Positions 36,842-48,165 of a DNA stretch of 64,000 nucleotides are shown here, in pieces. The notes under the pieces are model-generated. The model was not told the origin of the DNA. It saw only the letters and a list, made by a program, of their open reading frames with translations, and searched no databases. A program made the translations under genes and the position numbers. Origin of the DNA: Hybos culiciformis (taxonomy: Eukaryota; Arthropoda; Insecta; Diptera; Hybotidae); the NCBI GenBank assembly GCA_964007475.1, contig OZ023273.1:66916445-66980444 (forward strand), given 5' to 3'. Within the stretch, counting starts at the first letter, position 1. Each line of letters starts with the position of its first letter.

Positions 36842-39072
36842 ACAAATTAGGTTCATACATATATTGGAGGTACTAGTTCTGTTTTTCATCCCGTTGCAAT
36901 TGTAGTTCTTGAACTAATTTTTTTTCTAGAGTACTTTTTTTCCACGAAGATATGTCATTAGTATAACCTCTCTAATTCTGTATAAAGTTTTGATGTTTTA
37001 ATATTGAAATTTAAAACTTCTATTTCAAAAAGGAAATGTATATTTTCATTATTCAATATTGAATTTCCTTCCAGTTGGAATATAATATACTTTTTAATCA
37101 ATAGCAACGAATTTTTATAAACGTTATTCTTGATAAAGTAATTCAAATTCTAATTGCATTTTTATTGGGAACAATTACATGTTCTATGTTCATAATACAA
37201 TACTATAATTATTATCAAATAACTATAATTTTATTATACACATGTATAAAATTATATTCATAATATAGAGTACTAATATGCATTCATATAAAATTTAAGG
37301 TGTATAATATAAGGTTCGTTTTCGTTCTAAAATTGGTAAAATTATAGCATAAAATTATGGGGCTTATAATCATTGATAAAGCATACGTAGCATAATTAAA
37401 AATAATATAATTAATTGAATTAGCTTTTCCTTTTGGAAAAATAATATACATTTTATGTGCAAATGCACTGCTTTTATATGTGCTGTATATTATTATTATT
37501 ATTATACAGAAAATTATCTGACTCATATAAAATGTAATTAATTATAGATAACAATTTTGCAATTAAAATGTATGTATATATATTAAAAAAAAAATATGGG
37601 AAAATTACGCGATGGCTAGATAGACTGTTTTAAAATTTTCCTTGTAAAATCTTTTTTTTTTTGGAAATCAAATATATTTCCCTATAAATAAAATGAAATT
37701 TAATTTACAATCGTTTGCGGATTATTTGAATTTGTAAAGTTATGCTAATTAGGTATTGGAAATTTTTCAACAAATCGATTTAAATTAAGTATTTTGATAA
37801 ATTAAACTTTTGAAACCTTGGAAATATCATTTTTTTAATACATATAATATTATAATTAAACATATATACTTTTTTAAACAGCGTTTGTCTGGAATGGTTC
37901 TATTTTTTCAAATTAAACGATTTCCTCAAAACATATTATCCTTCGTATTAAGACCTTAGACTTTTATTTCATCGACCTAATGTTACTATTCTAAAGTGAA
38001 AAATCATTAAAATAATTTTATAATGGTTCCGCACATATGAAGAAGAATTAATAAAATTTATCCAGCTATAAAAAGTTGTTTCCACAAAAAGAAGAAAAAA
38101 AGGGTAAAATTTTTTTTGGTTCATTATTATAACTATATTAAAAAACATAAAATGTTATTTTGTCAATTTCTTTTTTAAATGGGTCACATTAGATCAGTAT
38201 CTAATCTAAACAAAAAAAAAAGAAAAAAAGAAAAGTAAATAAAATTAAAACCGAAAACATTTAATATTATAATCTTAGCATGGTAGATACTTAATACTTA
38301 AAGTGAAATCTCAGCGAAGAAAATTAATTTCCACCCTAAAAAAAAATTTCTTACGATTCATAAGAAATAATATATAATATATGTACATATATAGAAAGAA
38401 AATTTTTAACATCCTGTTTATAATGTGCTAGTTTTTTTTTTTATTATATATTTTAAGAACAAAATATTTATGTGTTTCAAAGCATATATATATCGAACCA
38501 ACCATATTATCTGAGATAATATATATTAAAATGAACGCTTAAGAGGATATCGTTTTTTATATTAAAAGAATAATATATTTTCATTGAAACGAATAAACTT
38601 TATCGGTTTGAGCTTCAAAAACGAATTGTAAGAAGAAGCAATATTAGTACTCACTATAATATTTTTTTGGTTTTAGGACAAGGTTGTCTAATAAAATTAG
38701 TTTAACATTTGAATTTTAATTTGGAGCTTAAATGTACAAAAATCTGTAAGAACTTATTAAAGAAGTAAAGTAATAGTATTGAACATTAATTAGAAATGTA
38801 GTCCTAATAATAGTGTCGTAATTTGTTCCTGAGTGCCACTTTTTAGTAACTAATTTTTAAAGAGATGCTTCAGTTCATCAAATTTGAAGATGAAGCGTAT
38901 TAATTTTGACAAATCGTGAAGTTAGACTGGCAAAGAAATAATAAAATTCACAGTCAGAAAAATGTATTTAAATTAAACAACAATATTAGAATAATAATAT
39001 TCTTTGCCACTTCATATTTTAGTTAAATATACCGCACATCTTCTCTTCTTTCTGAAGTTGAAAATTCAAAAA
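36842..39072. other. AT-rich non-coding DNA
   Basis: No supported gene or mobile element. Contains (ATT)n near 37487-37505 and a 19-base palindrome, ATATTATCTGAGATAATAT, near 38505. Confidence 0.45.
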
Positions 39073-39231
39073 TTATGATTTTGTTAAGTGGAATAGAATT
39101 TCCGGAATGATATTTTCATTTTTCTCTCCGTGGGCGCTTATATTATTATCATCATCATTATTATTGTTATTATTATCGTCCTCATATGAAATATTTTTAT
39201 TAATGAGAATATGATGTGCAATATTGCCGTC
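39073..39231 (-). CDS. Candidate terminal exon or pseudo-exon with Asn/Asp run
   Basis: Minus-strand frame of 52 codons ending in TAA at 39073-39075, preceded by a weak TTTAAG acceptor-like site. It holds an Asp/Asn run (DDNNNNNNDDDNN) coded by GAT/AAT repeats, followed by ISAHGEKNENIIPEILFHL, where codons such as GCC, CAC, GGA and CCG are unusual for this window. There is no GT donor before the stop, so it could only be a last exon. It is on the same strand as the Dpr-like exon but upstream of it, so it would belong to another transcript. A plain trinucleotide microsatellite is the main alternative. Confidence 0.2.
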   Translation of the reverse strand, partial: DGNIAHHILINKNISYEDDNNNNNNDDDNNISAHGEKNENIIPEILFHLTKS

Positions 39232-39871
39232 TTAAAGGAATTTTATTTAATTCCAACGTGATTTGACTTTTTAATCGTTCACTGAGACGTTGATTATATA
39301 TTTTTTTTTTGAAATAAAAATATATTTGAAAGGCAAAGAAAAAAAAAAAAGTTCAAAAGAAAATACGAAAAACATATAATAATTAAATGCACTTGTGCAT
39401 TCCATGAAAATAAATGAAAATTGCAATGTTAATTATCTTTTTTCCGTCTTTCGTTTTGAAAATTTTAAAATGATTTGCTTTTATATATTTACACTTTATT
39501 TTCATCGGGGAATATATCTTCATTTCTTCATTTATAATAATGGAAAATGACAATAATGTATGTATATGAGAAAATTTTTATAAAATCTTGTCTATTAAGG
39601 TTATTGCTTACAATTTAGTCAGAACTTTGAATGATTTTTAAATTTTTAGATGATGTGAAGAAATTGTTAGCCAAAGTCAAAGCAAGGGCTACATATCGAC
39701 ATAATGTCACTGCGCATTTTGAATATACTTCTATATTTGTAATACATATTTCTATTTGATTGTATTGCTTTGATTTAACACTATTTGCATTTTTTCCTTA
39801 TTCTTACAGCTCTATCCATGATCAGTATAACAATATAGATTTAGTCAGTTACGAACAAATGATCTTATAGG

Positions 39872-40273
39872 CAGGCCAAGGAAGATGAGGGTCTTTTGAC
39901 CTGGGCTTTTTAATCTAGGGGCCCCCAAACAACATTATACAAAATGATCAATAAAGATTACTTCGCACTTTTACGTATACGCAACTGCTCAATATTATGA
40001 TTTCATTCTTGTGGTTCATAGTGAAATATATGATTATGTTTTGAGTTGTAACATAAGTTATATAAAGATTTATTAAGCAGTAGTTACTACTTGGTTAGTA
40101 CTTGTAGAATTTCACGTTTTCAAATTTTTAACCTTAAATTGTTTTAGTTTTTATCTGTAAAATTTAATTAACCTCTAAAATTTAGTTTTTTGAACTCTAT
40201 TTTGGCAAATTTTTTTATTAAATAGGAGCCCTCATTATGTTGTCTGACCTGGGCCTCCAATTGTCAGGCCTTG
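39872..40273. mobile_element. hAT-like non-autonomous element (402 bp)
   Basis: The left end starts CAGGCCAAGG and the inverse of the right end starts CAAGGCCTGAC. Both are followed by a GAGG/GACCTGGGC-type block, and ACAACATTAT occurs near the left end with its inverse-related form near the right. Flanking 8-mers CTTATAGG and CTTACACG agree at 6 of 8 positions. GC content is clearly above the flanks. Non-coding. The hAT call rests on imperfect ends and a decayed duplication. Confidence 0.5.
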
Positions 40274-41990
40274 CTTACACGTATGTAAATATTATATTAT
40301 ATTATATGGGCTAGTAACCCATATGTATGCATATTTTTCATAAAATATTTACAATATTCATATACAGAGATCTCACATATCAAATAATATATATGAAAAT
40401 CATAAACAATTTAATCAGAAGTTATGAAACACAAATTTTTCTCATATGCTGTTGTATACTTTTATTTTCTTTTCACACATGAAAAACTTATGTCCCTACC
40501 TTATTTTTACATATAACTTGTGTTTTATAAAGTTTAAAATTTTATATTAATTTAAAATTGTTGTGGTTCTGAATTAATATTTCATATGAAAAAGCTTATA
40601 AAAGTTTTTTTACCTAATAAAAAAAAAAAAAAAAAAAAAAAATTCAAAGCAGAATAAAAAAAAAATAAAAGAAAAATGAAATAAAAAGAAAATTTACCAA
40701 CATTATTCTTAATTTTTTTTTTTATTTTTTCATGAATATTTTGAAAAATTTCATAAATTTTAAAAGATATTTGGAGTGATATCTAAAAGAAATATATTTT
40801 TTTGTTCTTGCTTTTGAGAATTTTTCCATTATATGAACTTTTGCACTTTGTTAAATGCGTTTCCATATTTCTTTAATATTATAGGATTCTGCATCTTTTA
40901 ATTCAGCGTTCAGTAGTGAAGATATGCTTGTACTTCAAGTCTATATACTAGTCATTAGAAATAAAAAGTCTAAGTTCTTTTTCAAATTTTTGCCGAAGTC
41001 TGAATAATGGATTATAATTGTGAGCTTTAATTTACATCCGGTTGATATATAATTATTATATATACTTATATAGGTCACTTCAATGAAATTTCTATTCTAA
41101 ATAAGTCTATGAATACTATTACAATTAATTTGATTGCAATAATTTTCTTAAATTGATTTTAAATGAATTTAATTCATGGGTTAAAAACCTACTAAAAGTT
41201 TTGTAAGTTTATTCTTAAACTTCCGATAGTTTTTCTGTTTTCGAACCCAAATAAATATAACTTTAAGTACCTAACTGGAATATATTGCATTCCATTTTAT
41301 AAATGAAATTGTTTTTAATTTACCTCCAAAATTTACTTGAACATTAAAACATAAGTTTAAGGAGACATAATACATATTTTGAAAAACAAATTCACTATGA
41401 AATAAACTGATTTTTTCCCATAATCTTTTTTTTTTTCTCTTTAATATCAAAAATATAATGGATGGCAATATGCTGTGTGTCAGGTTCAATTCTTTAGATT
41501 AATGCATTATTCAACATGCCACTATTTATTTCATCTTACTTCCGATTTCTTCCATGTGCCAGATACTCTCATAATATAAATATAATATATATTCATATAC
41601 TTAAGTATAACAACTTCATATAATATTATTTTTCTGTGTGTGTGTTTTTTATTATTTTCTTTAAGAAAAAAAAAAAGTAATTCCATATTTTATGTTCTTT
41701 AAGGAAAACAGTACATATTTTTTTCTTTTCTTTCGTAAAATTTCTTCTTTCTATGAAACTGTGATATGCGATATGATAAATTTTTTTTTCTTTTTTTCAC
41801 AAAAAAATTCCAAAAGGAAAATAAAAATTAAAAACATAGTGAAAAAGAGGTAATTTTTTGTTGAAAAGAAAATATTTTGCAAATATTTTTATATTTTGCA
41901 AAAAAAGATAAAAGCGATAGAATGAAAACATTGAGATTGTAATATAGTCGAGTTTTTTAAGAGTCGTTTCTAACTACTGTTGCATTGTTG
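40274..41990. other. AT-rich non-coding DNA
   Basis: No supported gene. Includes a 22-A run near 40620 and many T tracts. The minus-strand frame at 41271-41489 is unrecognised. Confidence 0.45.
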
Positions 41991-43198
41991 ATAAAATTGC
42001 AATTAATTAAAGATCTGGGCGTTTATTTGACGATAAACTTTTTATTATAAGCCTTCAAAGCCCCTGATCCGACCTAATTTAAAATATTCAAGCCTGGTTT
42101 GGGACTCATTCTATCAAGTTCGCAAAATTTACTATGTTCCACACAGGTTGAAGTTGACCCCTATAGAAAAAAGACGTGAGATACCTTCCTAATAGAAATA
42201 ATTAAAAGTAATGTTGTTTCTAACCATATTTATGTTCAAATTAATTTTGCTACTAACTCCAGATTACGTTCCCTGAACCTTTTTGTAACATAGAACCAAT
42301 TACGGAATGCTTAAACCTATAAACAGTGATGCCAGATTGAAAATTTAAAAATCCCTACAGCAAGCAAAAAATTTCCCTATTTTTCCCTATGTTATATAGA
42401 TAATTTTCCCTACATTTTACCCTACATTTTTTTTTATAAAAATACTGATATTTAGTTTTTTTTTCAAATTTTTTAAATAAAAAATTGATTTTTCATGTTT
42501 TTTTATGAGATCTTTTTTATTTTTGAGGACACAATTCTTATTAACTTGTAAAGTAATTTGTCTGTTTATATATTTCTTTACTATTTTCGACACTCTCGTA
42601 GACCCACTTTTCGTCATCACAGCGAGCTGAAATTTGGCACACAGGTTCATGTCGCGTGACAATTGAAGCTATCAAAATTTGAAGCGGAAATTTCCATGGA
42701 AAACCCGGAAAATCGGGAAAAATCATTTGAAAATTTGGTACAAATTTAAGTAGTGATAGATCCGTTTTAGGAAAAATGCAAAGTTTTCTGATTTTTCCGA
42801 AAACATTTTCCGGAATTTTCCGGCTTTTCCGGAAAATTTTCCGGTAAAAAAGTTTTCTAAATTATGCAGGATCAAGTTCCCTATCAGCTGGCATCATTAC
42901 TTTCTCTCCGACAAATGTGAAAACTTGCAGAAAATATCGAAGAAAATTCATGTAAAACGCTTTTCCGGAGTTTTTCCGACCAAGGAAGCGTTTGAGCGTT
43001 TTGCAACCTGAGACAAAGTTGTACAGCGAAATGAGTTGCATAAAGTTGCTTTTGCAGAAAACTCCATGGAAAACCCGAAAAAGCGGAAAAATCATCGGAA
43101 AAATTTTCATCGATATGATTAGTCATAAAATTGTTTTCAAACATCCATGCAGCACATAATAACAATTTAGTTAACGTGAAAAAGGCAGAAAATAAAAA

Positions 43199-43456
43199 TA
43201 AGTTAAAAACGAGTTTGGCAAAAAACTGAGGCCAGGCCGCATGAAAAAGTAGAAAATAACTTTTTCTTCACACACAGAGGTGGACTCAGATTTTTTGATT
43301 GGGACATTTCTCTTGAATATTCTTTCTCTTCATGAATCAAATCACTTACGTCCCAATCAAAAAATCTGAGTCCACCTCTGTGTGTGAAGAAAAAGTTATT
43401 TTCTACTTTTTCATGAGGCCTGGCCTCAGTTTTTTGGAAAACTCGTTTTTAACTTA
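43199..43456. repeat. Near-perfect long inverted repeat (foldback), arms about 107 bp
   Basis: The left arm, 43199-43305, is the inverse of the right arm, 43350-43456, with about three mismatches, around a 44-base spacer. Landmarks are ACTGAGGCCAGGCC, AGAGGTGGACTCAG and TTTTTTGATTGGGAC. A transcript across it would fold into one long hairpin. It lies inside the hAT element. Confidence 0.92.
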
Positions 43457-43616
43457 TTTTTTATATATCAAAAAATTACAAATTCATTTTCAGTAACATT
43501 TAGATTTAGCATTAATTGTATAAAAAAAATAATCATTATTATTAATTTTATAATTATAATTAATTAATACTAAATTTTACTAAACAAAAAAAAAATTCAT
43601 TAAAAAAGTAAGGAAC

Positions 43617-43879
43617 ATATCGTCTGCTCAGAAATGAAACAACGTATGATATTTATACGTCATTATTAGATAATAGCAACATTCGATTCCTCGTACTTGA
43701 TTTTATAAGTACAACTATTTTGCAATATTCTTAATGTTGACTAAAATGTGTTTTTTAGATGAAAATTTTACATTACTTGATATTTTTCCTTAAATTTTTT
43801 TAATTTTCAAATCTTTAAACTCAATTTCTCGAAACTATACTTTTCATTATACATCGTTTCATTTCTCAGCAGACGATAT
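43617..43879. repeat. Inverted repeat with 24-bp arms
   Basis: ATATCGTCTGCTCAGAAATG followed by AAAC (43617-43640) is matched by the inverse of 43856-43879, with one mismatch by eye. The spacer is AT-rich and non-coding. Possibly a small MITE inserted in the hAT element, or part of that element's body. Confidence 0.65.
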
Positions 43880-44727
43880 ATACTTTAATAGTATTAATTA
43901 TATAAAAAAATAAATATTGCATTTGTAATTATTAATATTTGCAATGAATTTAAGAAAAAAAATATTGGCCAACCAACATGATAAAAAATCCCTACATTTT
44001 TTAACATTTGAAAAATCTGTCCTTTTTTCCCTACAGTGTCTTTTTATGACATAATTCCCCAACATGTAGGGAATATTCCCTACGTCTGGCATCACTGCCT
44101 ATAAATCGAATGCTGATTTTGGGCAACAAAAAGAAAAATTAGCTTTTCCTTATCAAAAAATGTTTCTTTTAGTTAGTTCAAATAATAATTATTCTTACTC
44201 TGACGAATAGAAAGTGTCTTGAATAGTGTAATATGTTATTACATACTACTTTTTGTGCTAACCTGAAATAAATAAATTTTGATCGTTGAGCAATTTCATT
44301 CACTTTCAGCAAAGCCAAAGTGTGAAATTCTCTGCTTTTGAACAAAGGAGTTATATGCTCTTAACCAGAGACAGCTGGAAATTATTGTCATATAAAATTT
44401 ATATTATTTTAAATTTCTTTAGATTTTTGAATGTATTTTGAAAAAATTAGTATGTGAGATGACGGATGGCTGTAAAAGACTAAAAAAATGAAAACATCCT
44501 GATTTAGTCGTCTGGGTGCTGAAATTGGTACTGTTTAGCTCCCGATTGTTTCAAGGAAGTAGGGGTTGAGAGTGGATTTCAATCAAAACTGGTATCTGAA
44601 TAGAGAGCGGTTACGGTATAAATTGAAAAAAAAAAATCAGAAATGTACTGTTCTAAATTTTTTGTTTTGAATGCTAATTCGTTATCAATTATTTGAAATT
44701 ATTGTCGAAATCCCATAATTTCTTTAA

Positions 44728-45442
44728 GGGGGTATTCTGGTCTAGAGGCACGAATTTAATGCAATTTTTGAAGTGCTGTAAAAAAAACCAATCAATATTT
44801 TTACTATTCATTTTTTTATACGATATTTATTAATGTTTTAAGAATACAGTAAAAAAAAAAAAAAAGTAAAAAATTCAAAATTCAAAAACAAAAAGTTCGC
44901 AGCTGATGAAGTGGGGGCTCCCAAAAAGTTGGCACGAGACCATACCCACGATTCAACCCTTCTGGCAATATGAAAAAAAAAAAAAACAAAAACGATTATA
45001 AATCTATAGGAATGCCTCTATCTTTCTAACTAAAAAAAGTTGAAAATTTTTTTTTTTTTACAAAATGGCGACTACTTGGAAAAAAGTTTGTTTTTGGACC
45101 ACTTTTTTTTAGTTTTTCGAAATTTTTAAAAATAGTAAACATTAAAATTTTGGAATGAGGATAGCTCATGCAATAGAAAAGCCAATAAAAAATTTGAAGT
45201 AAATCTGTTCAGTAGGACTTGAGTTATCATGGGTATCGTTTTATAAAAGACAGTTTTGATAAAAACGCGTTTAAAATTTCACGTAAAGTTTCTCGCAGTC
45301 TAATTCATGAAAAATGATATTTAAGTAAAACAGGCAAACCTCCGAAAATAATTTGAATTTTTTAAAATCCTCTGAAAGGGTGAAACTTTGAAAAAAAAAA
45401 AAAAAAAATGATTTTTTCAAATTTCCACACCAGAATACCCCT
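44728..45442. mobile_element. TTAA-flanked element with GGGGGTATTCTGGT ends (715 bp)
   Basis: The left end GGGGGTATTCTGGTCTAG and the inverse of the right end, AGGGGTATTCTGGTGTGG, agree at 15 of 18 positions. TTAA flanks both sides (44724-44727 and 45443-45446). The TTAA duplication and G-rich ends suggest a piggyBac-mobilised non-autonomous element, of a different family from the GAGCCCTC MITEs. The interior includes GGGGGCTCCCAAAAAGTTGG and no convincing coding frame. Confidence 0.75.
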
Positions 45443-45446
45443 TTAA

Positions 45447-48097
45447 GGTAATATTAAAATTCTTCTTTTTAACTCATATATACAAATAAAAATAAAAATT
45501 TTCATTGAAAAATTTAACATTTTTACTTAAAAATTTATATAATTTTATCTTCATAACGTAATTATCATATAAGAATAATAATAATAATCTCAGAATTATA
45601 TATACCTACAACTGAAACAACATACTATGTCAATATAAAATTGAATGAATTTTTTTTTTTTAATATTTACAAAATAATAATAACAAATAATAACAAAAAA
45701 AAAATAGTTTAATTTTTTTTTGTTTCTAGTTAATATATTGTAATATTTATTTATAATATGTAAATGTACATAATTCATCAGATGGCAAATTTTTACAAAA
45801 AAAAAACCAAAATCAAAAAAAACTTTTAACATTTGACGAGAAAAAAAATTTTTTTTTAACATGAAAACATTATAATTTCCTGTTGTTAACAACAGAACAA
45901 GAACAAGAAGAAGAAGAAAAACAAAAACAAAATCAAAAAAAAAAATCTTATAAGTTGAAAGTGGCAATTCTTTTAATGTGAATTATAAATATGTAATATT
46001 ATTTTTTATAGACGTACTATTATGAAAACGAATAACATTAATTTTTTTTTTCTTATTTTTTTTTTTATTTATTTATTATTATTATTTTTTTTTTAATATT
46101 ATATTATTATATCATTTTTTTCTTTTTCTTAATTATTATATATTAAGGAAATGGGTTATTATAATAAAAACACAACCCAGAAAATATTTATTACATACAA
46201 AAAAAAATATATATATAATAATAATAATTTAGCATTGAAGTGTATAATTTAATATGTTGAAATCATGTTGCCAAAAAAAAAAACAAAAAATTAACTTATA
46301 ACGATTATGGCAATTGTTTGGTACTTCAATTAAGTATAGAATTTTTATATAATTTTGAAAAAAAAAAATGTTTTTTTTCATCTGAAGATAACATTAGGTA
46401 TTAATTTTTGGTGCGTGTGTCAGGAAAATAAATTAAAAAAAAAAAAAAAAAAAAACAAAAAAATCTGATTTTACATATTATTATTATTATTTTTTTTCTC
46501 TTAAAGTAAAAAAAAAAAATTAGCGAAGTGTGTTTTAAAAGTATACAATTTTGAAAGTTCAAATTTCTGCCTTACCTTGTTTGTACAATATATGTACATA
46601 CATTTTTTTTTGTTAATTTGATTAATATATCTGTATATGCATGTGTTCATAGAAAATTTTAAGAAATTTTTCATTTTATTATGTAAATCTTTGTATTAAA
46701 GAATTATATAAGTTGATTTCTGTTTTTAAATTAAAGTAATTTCAAAGGAAATCTTTTTAAGTGGTAATTAATGAACATACCGAGAATCGTTGTAATATTG
46801 TTTTTATCGAAGAAAAAACTATAACTTCTATAACTTTTAACATAATGAATGAAGAGAGTTGAAAATAAGCTCAAAATCATCATTTTTGTAATCTCCATCG
46901 CAGAATAGAAAATGGCAATTTTTTATTTATTATTTAATTATTTATCATGATGAGGTAAAGAACAATAAGTAAAAAATTGTAATATCTCATCATCTCATCA
47001 TCTAGTTCAAAAGTTATTTCCGGCTTTCAGGGAAACAAAATAAAAAACTTGATAATTTTCACTAAATAATTACCAATTTAGAGCGATAAGAAACAATGAA
47101 GCGAATTTAATGCAAATGTACCGGGTTGAAAATATAATTTAGCTTTTTTGAAAAAATATTTTTTTTGTAACTTTGCCATTAATTACAGCGATGTTAAAGG
47201 TGCTAAAACAATAAATTTAGGCAACTGAAAATGTGTAACAAGTACAATTTTTGATTTCATTTTTAAAGTAACTTGTTGGAATCGATACTTTATGTTGTCA
47301 TAGCGAAAAAAGTTTTTTATTTATTGTTTATTTTTTTTGTATTGTTTTTAAAATTCACTTTATGTTTTAAAATTAACTAATATTTTTTTTTTACAGGAAT
47401 TTTAAGTAATTGGCAATAGTTTATTCTTTACTCAATCGATATTTTTCTTACGATTTTTTTTTCAGTTTATTGATTTGGCAAAAAGAGACGATTTTTCTTA
47501 ATGAACTTAATGAACTAGAGAATAATATTAGTTAGCATTATTTCTTATTTTGTTCATATTTATTCAAAAATTTGGCCAAATAATTAAACGCAATAACTTT
47601 TTTTTTACAATCTTATATAATCTCTGTTTGCAATTTATTTTATTAATATAATCCTTTTTAAAAGAAAAAAAAATATCCAATTTTTATGTATGTTGTATTA
47701 TATATGTAAAATGCAAATTTCCTGCTTTATGCAAGGTTAAATTTTTAATTATATTTTTTTAATGAAGTAATTTATTATTTGGGCTCTCTTATCAGTCTTT
47801 TAAAATTATGTATTTATATTTTTTTTTATATAGGTAATGAAATTTAGTTTGTGAAATCTTTATATAAATATAGATTTCGCATATATGGATGTATAATTGA
47901 AAGCCTATTTTTGTAATTTCATAAAGAACGAAAAATAAAAAACATAATACACCATACATTAAGTATTATATAAAGTATATGTATTAATTTTCGTTTATAA
48001 TTTAATATAATGAAAATGGAAATAAATAAATACTTATATAGTTTATGTTTATTATGATGATATATCAAATTTCATATTCTTGATTTATACAATTATT

Positions 48098-48107
<10 letters not shown>
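45447..48107. other. Low-complexity non-coding DNA
   Basis: Homopolymer runs and (AAT)n/(ATT)n patches. The 123-codon minus-strand frame at 45596-45967 is a Phe/Leu/Lys composition artefact. No gene recognised. Confidence 0.5.

Positions 48108-48162
<55 letters not shown>
48108..48162. repeat. (AT)n microsatellite
   Basis: Uninterrupted AT dinucleotide run of about 55 bases. Confidence 0.9.

Positions 48163-48165
<3 letters not shown>

Larger units (their letters stand above)
42324..44097. mobile_element. hAT-family element, 1774 bp, with perfect 8-bp target duplication
   Basis: Starts CAGTGATGCCAGA and ends TCTGGCATCACTG, a perfect 13-bp inverse. It is flanked by CCTATAAA at 42316-42323 and again at 44098-44105. 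This is a textbook hAT insertion. The subterminal regions repeat CCCTACA/TTTTCCCTA motifs. The interior has no transposase. It contains a CATGGAAAACCCGGAAAA type repeat (near 42690 and again near 43065), a foldback at 43199-43456 and a further inverted repeat at 43617-43879, so it is a non-autonomous composite. Open frames at 42417-43165 are unrecognised and lie in these repeats. Confidence 0.92.
42009..44330 (+). pseudogene. 3' end of a Jockey-like non-LTR retrotransposon, split by an hAT element
   Basis: Two segments, 42009-42323 and 44106-44330, are the decayed end of a reverse-transcriptase ORF. Visible hallmarks are KDLGVYL (from 42009), RPNLKYSSLVWDSFYQV (from 42070), matching the late RT/thumb motif of the Jockey/CR1 group, and HRTNYGMLKPI directly before the insertion, with NRML continuing after it. 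A later FDR...S.TF.K pattern lies near 44280-44320. Stops and frameshifts interrupt the frame, so it is dead. The 1.77-kb hAT element entered at CCTATAAA within the HRTNYG...NRM codons. The upstream RT and endonuclease regions are not seen, which fits the usual 5' truncation of LINEs. Confidence 0.8.

Noticed and set aside
42417..43165. Several minus-strand frames of 61-93 codons
   Set aside because: They fall in the GGAAAACCCGG-type repeats inside the hAT element and overlap each other in different frames; no transposase motif.
45596..45967. 123-codon minus-strand frame
   Set aside because: Composed of Phe, Leu, Lys and Tyr from homopolymer and AAT tracts; no domain or splice context.
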